Source: Streptomyces sp. NRRL F-5727 (GTDB lineage: Bacteria; Actinomycetota; Actinomycetes; Streptomycetales; Streptomycetaceae). Taken from it: a DNA stretch of 64,000 nt. The notes beneath the pieces are model-generated. The model was not told where the DNA came from. It ran no database searches and saw nothing but the letters and a program-made list of their open reading frames with translations. The translations under genes were made by a program, and so were the position numbers. Location: assembly GCF_000719555.1 (NCBI RefSeq), contig NZ_JOGX01000003.1:167784-231783 (forward strand), given 5' to 3'. Within the stretch, counting starts at the first letter, position 1. Every line of letters starts with the position of its first letter. Of this stretch, positions 26,869-35,219 are shown piece after piece.

Positions 26869-29081
26869 CCGCACCGACCCCGCCCGCCGTGCCGCCCGCC
26901 GCCGCGGCGCCCGCCGTGCCCGCCGTGCCCGCCCGGCCCGGGCGGCTCGCCCGGCTGTGGCGCGGTCGGCCCGAGGACGCCCCCTGGGTGCGCCCCGCGC
27001 TCCTCGGCCTCCTCGCCGCCACCACCGCGCTCTACCTGTGGAACCTGAGCGCCTCCGGCTACGCCAACTCCTTCTACTCGGCGGCCGTCCAGGCCGGCGG
27101 CGAGAGCTGGAAGGCGTTCTTCTTCGGCTCGCTCGACGCGGCCAACGCCATCACCGTCGACAAGCCGCCGGCCGCGCTCTGGCCGATGGCGCTCTCCGTC
27201 CGCCTCTTCGGCCTCGGCTCCTGGCAGATCCTGCTGCCCGAGGTGCTGATGGGCGTGGCCACGGTCGCCGTGCTGTACGCGGCCGTCCGCCGCCGCTTCG
27301 GCGCGGGCGCCGGCCTGCTCGCGGGCGTCGTGCTCGCGCTGACCCCGGTCGCCGCGCTGATGTTCCGCTTCAACAACCCGGACGCGCTGCTCGCGCTGCT
27401 CATGACCGTGGCCGTGTACGCGGTGCTGCGGGCCCTGGAGCGCGCCGAGGGTTCGACGACGTGGCTGGTCGCGGCGGGCGCCGCGTTCGGTTTCGCGTTC
27501 TTGACGAAGACCCTCCAGGCGTTCCTGATCCTGCCGCCGCTCGCGCTCGTGTACGCGGTGTGCGCCCCGGCCCGGCCGCTGAAGCGGTGCGGCCAGCTGG
27601 GTCTCGCCGGACTCGCGCTGGTCGTCTCCGGCGGCTGGTGGGTGGCGCTCGTCGAGCTCTGGCCGGCGGCCTCGCGCCCGTACGTCGGCGGCTCGCAGAA
27701 CAACAGCTTCCTGGAGCTGACCTTCGGCTACAACGGCCTCGGCCGGATCAACGGCAACGAGGTCGGCAGCGTCGGCGGCGGTGGCCGCGGCGGCGGGCAG
27801 GGCGGCGGCTGGGGCGAGACCGGCCTGATGCGCATGTTCGACGACTCCGTCGGCGGCCAGATCTCCTGGCTGCTGCCGGCCGCGCTGGTGCTGCTCCTCG
27901 CCGGGCTCGTCGTCACTTGGCGGGCGCCGCGCACGGACACGGCCCGGGCCGCGTTCCTGGTGTGGGGCGGGTCGCTGCTGATGACGCTGGCCGTCTTCAG
28001 CTTCATGGCCGGCATCTTCCACGAGTACTACACGGTGGCCCTGGCCCCGTACCTCGCCGCCCTGATCGGCATGGGCGCCGGCGTGCTGTGGGAGGAGCGG
28101 ACCCGGCTGCCCGCCTCCGCCGGCCTCGCGGTCGCGGCCGGCGTGACGGCCTGGTGGGGCTGGGTGCTGCTCGGCCGTACGCCGGACTACCTGCCGTGGC
28201 TGCGCTGGACCGTGCTCGGCGCGGGAGCGGTGGCCGCGCTCGGGCTGCTCGCCGCGGGCCGGACGGACCGGCGGCTCGGCCTCGCCGTGGCGGGCCTCGG
28301 CCTGGCGGCGGGACTCGCGGGCCCGTTCGCGTACACCCTGGAGACGCTCTCCACCGGCCACCAGGGCTCCATCGTCACGGCGGGCCCGGCGGGCGCCGGC
28401 TTCGGCGGCCGTGGCCCGGGCGGCGGCGGCCGCGGCTTCCCGGGCGGCGGCGAGCTCCCGGCCGGGATGGCGCGGATGGACGGCGGCGGCCGGGGCACGG
28501 ACGGCGGCGGCCAGGTGGGCGGCATGCAGCCCCCGAACGGCATGCAGCCCCCCAACGGTACGCAGCCCCCGAACGGCATGCAGCCCCCCAACGGCTTCCC
28601 CGGCGGCGGCCAGGCACAAGGCGGCCAGCCCCAGGGCGGCCAGCAACCCCCCACCGGCCAGGCGGGCCAGATGCCGGGCGCCGACGAGCGCGGTGGCCTG
28701 GGCGGCGGCGGCCTCGGCGGGCTCCTCAACGGCGCCGGCGTCGGTACGGAGGCCAAGGCGAAGCTGCTCCAGGACGCCGACGCGTACACCTGGGCCGCCG
28801 CCGCGATCGGCGCGCAGAACGCGGCGAGCTACCAGCTCGCCACCGAGAAGCCCGTGATGGCGATCGGCGGCTTCAACGGCAGCGACCCGTCCCCGACCCT
28901 CGCCCAGTTCAAGCGGTACGTCGCCGAGGGGAGGATCCACTACTTCATCGGAGGCGGCGGCATGGGCGGGCCCGGCGGCGGGGCCGGCAGCGGCTCCCAG
29001 ATCAGCACGTGGGTGCAGGAGAACTTCACCTCCACCACCGTCGGCAACGCCACCTTCTACGACCTGACCAGCCCGAAATAA
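26865..29081 (+). CDS. Family 39-type membrane glycosyltransferase with Gly/Pro-rich insert
   Basis: 738 aa. About ten membrane helices with an ArnT/PMT-like first loop (VDKPPAALWPMALSVRLFG; FRFNNPDALLALLM), where acidic residues normally catalyse transfer of a sugar from polyprenyl phosphate to an outside acceptor. Residues about 510-620 are an unusual Gly-rich insert including five QPPNG-type hexapeptides (GMQPPNGMQPPNGTQPP). A soluble C-terminal domain follows (YTWAAAAIGAQNAASYQLAT; RYVAEGRIHYFIGGGGMGG). Translationally coupled to the GT2-GtrA gene and lying in the two-component operon. The acceptor is not evident. Confidence 0.87.
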   Translation: MTAPTPPAVPPAAAAPAVPAVPARPGRLARLWRGRPEDAPWVRPALLGLLAATTALYLWNLSASGYANSFYSAAVQAGGESWKAFFFGSLDAANAITVDKPPAALWPMALSVRLFGLGSWQILLPEVLMGVATVAVLYAAVRRRFGAGAGLLAGVVLALTPVAALMFRFNNPDALLALLMTVAVYAVLRALERAEGSTTWLVAAGAAFGFAFLTKTLQAFLILPPLALVYAVCAPARPLKRCGQLGLAGLALVVSGGWWVALVELWPAASRPYVGGSQNNSFLELTFGYNGLGRINGNEVGSVGGGGRGGGQGGGWGETGLMRMFDDSVGGQISWLLPAALVLLLAGLVVTWRAPRTDTARAAFLVWGGSLLMTLAVFSFMAGIFHEYYTVALAPYLAALIGMGAGVLWEERTRLPASAGLAVAAGVTAWWGWVLLGRTPDYLPWLRWTVLGAGAVAALGLLAAGRTDRRLGLAVAGLGLAAGLAGPFAYTLETLSTGHQGSIVTAGPAGAGFGGRGPGGGGRGFPGGGELPAGMARMDGGGRGTDGGGQVGGMQPPNGMQPPNGTQPPNGMQPPNGFPGGGQAQGGQPQGGQQPPTGQAGQMPGADERGGLGGGGLGGLLNGAGVGTEAKAKLLQDADAYTWAAAAIGAQNAASYQLATEKPVMAIGGFNGSDPSPTLAQFKRYVAEGRIHYFIGGGGMGGPGGGAGSGSQISTWVQENFTSTTVGNATFYDLTSPK
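28523..28600 (+). repeat. In-frame 18-bp tandem repeat (QPPNGM)
   Basis: Units of about 18 bp of the form GGCATGCAGCCCCCGAAC, roughly four to five copies, encode QPPNGM/QPPNGT in the glycosyltransferase insert. The unit keeps frame, so copy number can vary without breaking the gene. Confidence 0.7.
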
Positions 29082-29088
29082 AAAGCCC

Positions 29089-29146
29089 TATACAGCGTAC
29101 GAGACCTCCTATACGGTGTACGAGTCCCAGCCTCGTACACCGTATA
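29089..29146. promoter_or_regulatory. Triple-site operator upstream of MFS efflux gene
   Basis: Three copies of a 15-bp element: TATACAGCGTACGAG at 29089-29103, TATACGGTGTACGAG at 29110-29124, and the exact reverse complement of the latter at 29132-29146. The last two form a perfect inverted repeat with a 7-bp centre ending at the ribosome site. It is the likely binding region of the TetR protein encoded at 30715. Confidence 0.8.
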
Positions 29147-29156
29147 AGGAGTGTCC

Positions 29157-30680
29157 ATGACGGCCACGCCCACGGCCACGCCGCCGGCCACAGGCGGCCA
29201 CCCCCAGCGCTGGCTGATCCTCGGCGTCATCTGTCTCGCCCAGCTCACCGTGCTCCTCGACAACACCGTCCTCAGCGTCGCCATCCCCTCGCTGACCACG
29301 GAGCTGCACGCCTCCACCAGCGACATCCAGTGGATGATCAACGCCTACTCGCTCGTCCAGTCCGGCCTGCTCCTGACCGCCGGCAACGCCGCCGACCGCT
29401 ACGGCCGCAAGAAGCTGCTCGCCGTCGGCCTCGCGCTCTTCGGCCTCGGCTCGCTCGCCGCCGGACTCGCCGACTCGACCGGCCAGCTGATCGCCGCCCG
29501 CGCGGGCATGGGCGTCGGCGGGGCGCTCCTGATGACCACCACGCTCGCCGTCGTCATGCAGATCTTCGACGACTCCGAGCGCGTGAAGGCCATCGCGCTC
29601 TGGGCCACCGTCAGCTCGCTCGGCTTCGCCGCCGGACCGCTGATCGGCGGCGTGATCCTCGACCACTACTGGTGGGGGATGATCTTCCTGATCAACATCC
29701 CGGTGGCCGTGATCGGCCTGGTCGCCGTCCTCAAGCTGGTCCCCGAGTCGAAGAACCCCCAGGGCGACCGCCCCGACCTGCTCGGCGCGCTGCTCTCCAC
29801 CATCGGCATGACCGCCGCCGTGTACGCGATCATCACCGGCCCGGAGCACGGCTGGACCTCCACCGAGGTGCTGGTCCCGGCCGCGACCGGCGTCGTGGTG
29901 CTCGCCGCCTTCGCGCTGTGGGAGCTGCGGACCCCGTACCCGATGCTCGACATGCACTTCTTCCGCAACCAGAAGTTCGTGGGCGCGGTGGCCGGCGCGA
30001 TCCTGGTGATGTTCGGGATGGGCGGCTCGCTGTTCCTGCTCACCCAGCACCTCCAGTTCGTGCTCGGGTACGAGCCGCTGGAGGCGGGGCTGCGGATGGC
30101 GCCGCTGGCGCTGACGGTCGTCGTCCTCAACCTCAGCGGCATCGGCCCGAGGATCGTGATGAAGCTCGGCACCCCGCTCACCGTGACGGTCGGCATGACG
30201 CTGGTCGCGGCCGGTCTGGCCTCGATCGCCCTGCTCGGCGGCGGCGCGGACGGCACCTACTGGGGCATGCTGCTCGGCCTGGTCCTGATGGGCACCGGCC
30301 TCGCGGTCTCCAACCCGGCGATGGCGAACGCGATCATGAGCGCGATCCCGCCGGAGAAGGCGGGCGTCGGCGCGGGCGTCAACGGCACCCTCGCCGAGTT
30401 CGGCAACGGCCTCGGCGTCGCGGTCCTCGGCGCCGTCCTCAACGCCCGCTTCGCCGCCCTCGTCACCGTCACCGCCACCTCGCTCCCGGCGGCCCTGGCG
30501 GCGGCCGGCGACGACGCCGAGCGGGCCCGGATCTCCGACGCCTTCGCCTCCGGGCTGCAGACCAGCCAGCTGGTCGGCGCGGTCGCCGTCCTCGTCGGCG
30601 GTCTGCTCGCCGCCTTCCTGCTGAAGCGGGCCGAGCGGGCGGAGCAGTCCGTGGCGGCCGAGCCCGTCGTCGCTGCCTAG
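29157..30680 (+). CDS. MFS drug efflux transporter, EmrB/QacA (DHA2) type
   Basis: 507 aa with about 14 hydrophobic segments. The DHA2 motifs are visible: LDNTVLSVAIPSL in TM1, GNAADRYGRKKLL (motif A) and GFAAGPLIGGVI (motif C). A proton-driven exporter of hydrophobic or cationic drugs. ATG at 29157 with AAGGAG 5 nt upstream; GTG at 29151 is possible. Preceded by the triple operator and followed 34 nt later by a TetR gene, the usual self-regulated efflux arrangement. Confidence 0.9.
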   Translation: MTATPTATPPATGGHPQRWLILGVICLAQLTVLLDNTVLSVAIPSLTTELHASTSDIQWMINAYSLVQSGLLLTAGNAADRYGRKKLLAVGLALFGLGSLAAGLADSTGQLIAARAGMGVGGALLMTTTLAVVMQIFDDSERVKAIALWATVSSLGFAAGPLIGGVILDHYWWGMIFLINIPVAVIGLVAVLKLVPESKNPQGDRPDLLGALLSTIGMTAAVYAIITGPEHGWTSTEVLVPAATGVVVLAAFALWELRTPYPMLDMHFFRNQKFVGAVAGAILVMFGMGGSLFLLTQHLQFVLGYEPLEAGLRMAPLALTVVVLNLSGIGPRIVMKLGTPLTVTVGMTLVAAGLASIALLGGGADGTYWGMLLGLVLMGTGLAVSNPAMANAIMSAIPPEKAGVGAGVNGTLAEFGNGLGVAVLGAVLNARFAALVTVTATSLPAALAAAGDDAERARISDAFASGLQTSQLVGAVAVLVGGLLAAFLLKRAERAEQSVAAEPVVAA

Positions 30681-30714
30681 CATGGTCACGAGCGCCGACG
30701 GACGGAGGACGAGC

Positions 30715-31563
30715 ATGGTCAAGGCCGCGGACCGGACCAGGAACCCGACGGGCTCCAGCGTCTGGCTGGAGCAGCGGGCCGCCCGCAGCGGCGGCGGCCC
30801 CGCCGGGCTCGACCGCGACCGGATCGTGGCCGCCTCGGTGCGGATGCTCGACCGGGACGGGCTCGCCAAGCTGTCGATGCGGCGGCTCGCGGCCGAGCTC
30901 GGCGTCACGGCGATGTCCCTGTACTGGTACGTGGACACCAAGGACGACATCATCGAGTACGCGATCGACACCGTGTACGGGGAGATCGACCTGGACGCGG
31001 TCGCCGCGGGGGCCGACTGGCGGGAGCGGATCCGGACGCTCGCCCTGCACTACCGCCGGATGCTGGTCCGCCACCCGTGGATGTCGCCGTGCGCGGGCCA
31101 GTACCTGAACATCGGGCCGCACGCGATCGCCGTCGGCGCGAAGATCCAGGAGGCGATCCGGGAGACCGGGCTGCCGCTGAGCGGCCAGCCGGGCGCGATG
31201 TCGGCGGTCTTCCAGTTCGTGTACGGCTACGGGACGATCGAGTCGCAGTTCGAGCGGCGGGCGGCCGAGGCGGGCATGACGCAGGACGCCTTCTACACCG
31301 ATTCCGTCGCCGCCTTCCGCGAGGACCCGCAGTTCCGCGAGGTGCTGGAGCCGATGACGGAGATCCTCGACGAGCGGGCCTCGCACGGCTCCGTCAGCAC
31401 CATCTGGGAACGGGACTTCGCCTACGCCCTCGACATCCTGGTCGCCGGCATCGAGGCGATGGTGGCCCGCGAGACCCGCGAGACCCGCGAGACCCACGAG
31501 ACCCACGAGACCCACGAGACCCACGAGACCCGCGAGGCTCCCGAGGCCCGGAAGGACGGGTAG
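30715..31563 (+). CDS. TetR-family regulator (TetR_C subfamily) with repeated C-terminal tail
   Basis: 282 aa. HTH at about residues 25-70 (DRDRIVAASVRMLDRDGLAK, ELGVTAMSLYWYVDTKDDII), then a tetracycline-repressor-like ligand domain. The last 35 residues are a Glu-Thr-Arg/His repeat (ETRETRETHETHETHETHE) unrelated to TetR folds. ATG at 30715 has GGAGG 6 nt upstream; ATG at 30682 lacks one. Presumed repressor of the MFS gene ahead of it through the 29089-29146 sites. Position and motif support this; ligand unknown. Confidence 0.88.
   Translation: MVKAADRTRNPTGSSVWLEQRAARSGGGPAGLDRDRIVAASVRMLDRDGLAKLSMRRLAAELGVTAMSLYWYVDTKDDIIEYAIDTVYGEIDLDAVAAGADWRERIRTLALHYRRMLVRHPWMSPCAGQYLNIGPHAIAVGAKIQEAIRETGLPLSGQPGAMSAVFQFVYGYGTIESQFERRAAEAGMTQDAFYTDSVAAFREDPQFREVLEPMTEILDERASHGSVSTIWERDFAYALDILVAGIEAMVARETRETRETHETHETHETHETREAPEARKDG
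31471..31533 (+). repeat. Seven 9-bp tandem units encoding ETR/ETH
   Basis: Units GAGACCCGC (R) or GAGACCCAC (H) in the order R,R,H,H,H,H,R at the 3' end of the TetR gene. In frame, so slippage would alter the tail length only. Confidence 0.9.
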
Positions 31564-31577
31564 ACCCCCGGAACATG

Positions 31578-31613
31578 ACGGAGCGGCGGGCCGTCCCCTG
31601 CCCGCCGCTCCGT
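31578..31613. terminator. Bidirectional terminator between convergent TetR and MFS genes
   Basis: 14-bp perfect stem ACGGAGCGGCGGGC with an 8-nt loop. Confidence 0.8.
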
Positions 31614-31658
31614 TCCGACCCGGCCGCGCCTCCGCTCGAAGCGCGGCCGGGAGTCCTC

Positions 31659-33248
31659 TCAGGCGTCGTCCGCCGTGACGGTGTTGCTCTTCAGCGCGAC
31701 CTCCTTGATGAAGAGCGTCACCAGGAAGGCGAGCAGCGCGAACGGCGCCGCGTAGAGGAAGACGTCGCCGACGCCGTGCCCGTACGCGCTCTCCATGACC
31801 GTGCGGATCGGGGCGGGCAGCTTGTCCATGTCGGGGATGGTGCTCCCGCTGCCGCCCTGGCCCATCGCCGCCGCGGCCTTCGGGCCGAGCTCGGCCACGC
31901 CCTCCTTGACGTAGTCGGTGACCCGGTGGGCCATGACCGCGCCGAGCGCCGAGACGCCGATCGCGCCGCCGAGGGAGCGGAAGAAGGTGACGACGGAGGA
32001 GGCGGCGCCGAGGTCGGCGGGGGCCACCTGGTTCTGCGTGCAGAGCACCAGGTTCTGCATCATCATGCCGAGGCCGAGGCCGAGGACCGCCATGAAGACC
32101 GCGATGTGCCAGTACTCGGTGTCGTACCGGAGGGTGCCGAGGAGGCCGAGGCCCGCGGTGGCGAGCGCGCCGCCGGTGACCAGCCACGCCTTCCAGCGGC
32201 CGGTCTTGGTGATGATCATGCCGGAGGCCGTCGAGGAGACGAAGAGGCCGGCGATCATCGGGATGGTGAGGACGCCGGACATCGTCGGCGACTCGTTGCG
32301 GGCCAGCTGGAAGTACTGGCTGAAGAAGACCGTGCCGGCGAACATCGCGACGCCGACGAAGAGCGAGGCGAGCGAGGCCAGGGTGATGGTCCGGTTGCGG
32401 AAGAGGCGCAGCGGGATGATCGGCTCGGACGCCTTCGACTCGACGAGCACGAAGAGCGCGCCGAGCAGCACCGAACCGGCCACCATGACGCCGGTCTGCC
32501 AGGACACCCAGTCGTACTTGTCGCCGGCGAAGGTGACCCAGATGAGGAGCAGCGAGACGGCGGCGCTGATGAAGAAGGCGCCGGCCCAGTCGACCCTGAC
32601 CTCGCGCTTCACGACGGGGAGCTTGAGGGTCTTCTGGAGGACGAAGAGGGCGATGATCGCGAACGGCACACCGACGTAGAAGCACCAGCGCCAGCCGAGC
32701 CACTCGGTGTCGGTGATGACGCCGCCGAGCAGCGGGCCGCCGACGGTGGCGACGGCGAAGACCGCGCCGAGGTAGCCGCTGTAACGGCCGCGCTCACGGG
32801 GGGCGATCATCGCGGCGAGGATGATCTGGGAGAGGGCGGTGAGGCCGCCCACGCCGATGCCCTGCACGACGCGGCAGGCGATGAGCATGCCGGTGGACTG
32901 GGAGAGGCCGGCGACGATCGAGCCCGCCACGTAGATGGTCAGGGCTATCTGGATGAGCAGCTTCTTGGAGAAGAGGTCGGCCAGCTTGCCCCAGAGCGGG
33001 GTGGTGGCGGTCATCGCGAGCAGGGTCGCGGTGACGACCCAGGTGTAGGCGGACTGGGTGCCCTCCAGGTCGGTGATGATCTGGGGGAGGGCGTTGGAGA
33101 CGATCGTCGAGGACAGGATGGCGACGAACATGCCGAGCAGCAGCCCGGAGAGCGCCTCCATGATCTGACGGTGTGTCATCGGAGCGGCGGTGTCTCCGGT
33201 GTCGGCCGGGGCGCTCCGCACACCGGTGTCGGGTGTGGTCGTAGCCAT
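31659..33248 (-). CDS. MFS drug efflux transporter (DHA2, 14 TMS)
   Basis: 529 aa. Opens with a 25-residue polar tail then LSGLLLGMFVAILSSTIVSN in TM1; motif A appears as GKLADLFSKKLLI and motif C near FAVATVGGPLLGGVI. Family export many drugs and some endogenous antibiotics. ATG at 33248 with AGGA 6 nt upstream. It lies 120 nt downstream of a MarR gene on the same strand, so the pair forms a typical MarR-controlled efflux operon. The other DHA2 exporter in this window is convergent with it and separately regulated by TetR. Confidence 0.9.
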   Translation of the reverse strand: MATTTPDTGVRSAPADTGDTAAPMTHRQIMEALSGLLLGMFVAILSSTIVSNALPQIITDLEGTQSAYTWVVTATLLAMTATTPLWGKLADLFSKKLLIQIALTIYVAGSIVAGLSQSTGMLIACRVVQGIGVGGLTALSQIILAAMIAPRERGRYSGYLGAVFAVATVGGPLLGGVITDTEWLGWRWCFYVGVPFAIIALFVLQKTLKLPVVKREVRVDWAGAFFISAAVSLLLIWVTFAGDKYDWVSWQTGVMVAGSVLLGALFVLVESKASEPIIPLRLFRNRTITLASLASLFVGVAMFAGTVFFSQYFQLARNESPTMSGVLTIPMIAGLFVSSTASGMIITKTGRWKAWLVTGGALATAGLGLLGTLRYDTEYWHIAVFMAVLGLGLGMMMQNLVLCTQNQVAPADLGAASSVVTFFRSLGGAIGVSALGAVMAHRVTDYVKEGVAELGPKAAAAMGQGGSGSTIPDMDKLPAPIRTVMESAYGHGVGDVFLYAAPFALLAFLVTLFIKEVALKSNTVTADDA

Positions 33249-33367
33249 GAGGTTCCTCTGGTTTCCAGCGTGTCCGCGCGGGGGGCGGGGCGCGCTCGGG
33301 CGGGGTGGGGCGTGGCCGAGCGGTCTCGTGCGCGGTGGGTCAGGCGTGGGTGGTCGGGCGTGCGTGG

Positions 33368-33811
33368 TCAGGCGTGGGTGGCCCGGCAGTCCCCGAAGGA
33401 GTCGCGGAGTCGGGCGAGCAGGGTGGTGAGCAGTGCGACGTCGTCGTCGGACCACTCCGCGAGGTGGCGGGCGAAGGCTTCGGTCACCCGCCGGTCGAGT
33501 TCGGCGAGCATCGCGACGCCCTCGTCGGTCAGCCGCAGGATGCGGGAGCGGCCGTCGCCGGGGTCGGGCAGGCGCTCGACCCAGCCGCGGGAGACGGTGT
33601 GGGCCGCGTGGCGGCTGCACACCGACATGTCCACGGCCATGAGCTCGGCCAGCCGACTCGTCCGCATGGACCCGTGGTGCTTGAGCAGGGCGAGCACGGC
33701 GGCGGAGCCGCCCTGGCAGTCGCCGGGCAGGACCCGGGCGAGGCCGCGCTTCACGGCGCCGAAGGCGCTGATGGCGCGGGCGAGGTCCTCGTAGCGGCTG
33801 CTCGGTTCCAC
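33368..33811 (-). CDS. MarR-family transcriptional regulator
   Basis: 147 aa winged-helix protein: AVLALLKHHGSMRTSRLAEL, MSVCSRHAAHTVSRGWVERL (recognition helix), DGRSRILRLTDEGVAMLAEL (wing). Probable dimeric repressor of itself and the MFS gene downstream. GTG at 33811 with AGGGG 6 nt upstream. Two palindromic sites at 33831-33874 lie directly ahead of it. Confidence 0.9.
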   Translation of the reverse strand: MEPSSRYEDLARAISAFGAVKRGLARVLPGDCQGGSAAVLALLKHHGSMRTSRLAELMAVDMSVCSRHAAHTVSRGWVERLPDPGDGRSRILRLTDEGVAMLAELDRRVTEAFARHLAEWSDDDVALLTTLLARLRDSFGDCRATHA

Positions 33812-33830
33812 GGCGGACCCCTTCCAACTT

Positions 33831-33874
33831 GTTGCTTAGGGCAACCATAGAGATGGATGGTTGCTCCAGGCAAA
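33831..33874. promoter_or_regulatory. Two MarR-type operators
   Basis: GTTGC-TTAGG-GCAAC (33831-33845, perfect) and GTTGC-TCCAG-GCAAA (33860-33874, one mismatch), centres 29 bp apart. Placed immediately upstream of the MarR gene start, consistent with autoregulation. Confidence 0.75.
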
Positions 33875-33990
33875 CTAAATCGGTCAAACGGCGCTAAAGA
33901 ATCGGCAAAGGGGAGGCGCGGGGGAGGCTCGGGGGAGGCGGGGTGCCAGGGCTTGGGCCCGTCACCCCGCTTTCGCTAGGGTCCTGGCCC

Positions 33991-34218
33991 ATGGCACACA
34001 ACCCGCAAGCACCGTACGGCCAGGGCGCCCAGGGCCCCGAGGGCTACGACCCCGCCGGCAGCACCCAGATGTTCCGCGCCTTCGTCGACGAGGGCACCCC
34101 CCAGCAGCACCAGCCGCAGCAGGTGGCGGTCCAGGGCGGCCCGCGCGTCGGCGTGATCGCCGCCGTGATCGCCGGGATCGCGGTGGTGGCGGCGGTCGTC
34201 TGGCTCGCCGTCGCCTGA
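33991..34218 (+). CDS. Small C-tail membrane protein, 75 aa
   Basis: Polar Gln/Gly/Pro-rich N-terminal 50 residues (MAHNPQAPYGQGAQGPEGYD, STQMFRAFVDEG) and a single C-terminal helix (GVIAAVIAGIAVVAAVVWL), so a tail-anchored protein with the N-terminus inside. The STQMFR motif resembles a forkhead-associated phospho-Thr target seen in other Streptomyces membrane proteins, a weak similarity. Function unknown. ATG at 33991; ribosome site poor. Confidence 0.65.
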   Translation: MAHNPQAPYGQGAQGPEGYDPAGSTQMFRAFVDEGTPQQHQPQQVAVQGGPRVGVIAAVIAGIAVVAAVVWLAVA

Positions 34219-34232
34219 CCCGCTGTCCCCCG

Positions 34233-34288
34233 GAACGACGGAGGGGGCCGGTTCCGTACCCGTACGGAACCGGCCCCCTCCGTCGTTC
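34233..34288. terminator. Long bidirectional hairpin terminator
   Basis: A 27-bp perfect inverted repeat (arms start GAACGACGGAGGGGGCCGG) with a 2-nt centre between convergent genes. Confidence 0.85.
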
Positions 34289-34341
34289 ACCCCTGTACGG
34301 CGTCCAGCGCCGGAGGCCGGGGCCGGGGTGGGGGTACGGGC

Positions 34342-35169
34342 TCACCGCCAGGTAGCGGTCACCTCGCGGGTGTCGACGCGCATGCCCAGCGGCACCCGCC
34401 AGGACTCCACGCACACCGTGTACGTCCGCGTCCGCGCCGCCCCGGCGGCGATCGGGGCCGGCAGCGGCTGGCTGGTGGTGACCGTGCCCCAGTCGATGCC
34501 GAGCGCGCCGATGACATGGGTCTCGAAGGTGGCGGTGCCGGAGGCGGCGGGGGAGCCGCCGGTGTTCCGGAAGGTCACCGTGACCCGCTCGCACCAGCGC
34601 TCGTCGGCGTCGGCGGTGACCGGCTCGGAGACGGTCAGCACGGCCGGCCCGGGCGGCGGCGTGGCCGTGGTCGGCCGGGGCGAGGAGGTGGTGGGCGCCG
34701 GGGTGGGGACCGGGGTACGCGGCGGGGGCGTCGTCGCGCCGGGCGCGGGGCCGCCGGAGGGCGAGCCGCCGCCGGAACCACCGCCGCCGGAACCACCGCC
34801 GCCGGAAGAGCCACCGCCGGGCGGCGCGCCCGACTCCGTACCCCCTCCGGAACCGTCGGCCCGGCCCGTGGCGCTCGGGCGTGCGGACGCGGCTCCCGAA
34901 CCGGTGGTGGGCGTCGGTGAGGCGCCCGGCGGGGGTTCCGACGCGGGGGCCGGGGGTGGGGAGGAGGTGCTGGAGGTGATGCCGCTCGCCGTGGGGCTCT
35001 CCAGCGGGACCAGGGTGACCGCGCCCGAGGGGCCGACGGCGCCGCCCGGCGAGGGACCGGCGCCGACCGCCGTGAACCCCTCGCCGTCTCCTCCGCCTCC
35101 GCATGCGGTGAGCGCTCCGCCGAGGCAGAGCGCCACCGCCACGAGTACCGGCTGCTTCCTGCGCCTCAT
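34342..35169 (-). CDS. Lipoprotein with Gly/Pro/Ser-rich linker and beta-sandwich-like C-domain
   Basis: 275 aa. Signal with lipobox LTAC (Cys near 23), about 150 residues of low-complexity Pro/Thr/Gly/Ser including repeated GGGGS blocks, then a 95-residue domain with two Cys (RWCERVTVTFRNTGGSPAAS; RTRTYTVCVESWRVPLGMRV) resembling an all-beta binding module. Probably displayed on the cell surface. ATG at 35169; 50 nt downstream of the sigN stop on the same strand. No family recognised. Confidence 0.75.
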   Translation of the reverse strand: MRRRKQPVLVAVALCLGGALTACGGGGDGEGFTAVGAGPSPGGAVGPSGAVTLVPLESPTASGITSSTSSPPPAPASEPPPGASPTPTTGSGAASARPSATGRADGSGGGTESGAPPGGGSSGGGGSGGGGSGGGSPSGGPAPGATTPPPRTPVPTPAPTTSSPRPTTATPPPGPAVLTVSEPVTADADERWCERVTVTFRNTGGSPAASGTATFETHVIGALGIDWGTVTTSQPLPAPIAAGAARTRTYTVCVESWRVPLGMRVDTREVTATWR

Positions 35170-35219
35170 GCGCCCCAGTGTGGCTGACGGTCTGTCACCA
35201 GGGGGCGGCTTTGCGGAAG

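Noticed and set aside
29109..30971. Long minus-strand frames across the MFS and TetR genes
   Set aside because: Shadow frames of clear MFS and TetR coding sequence; no ribosome site or domain.
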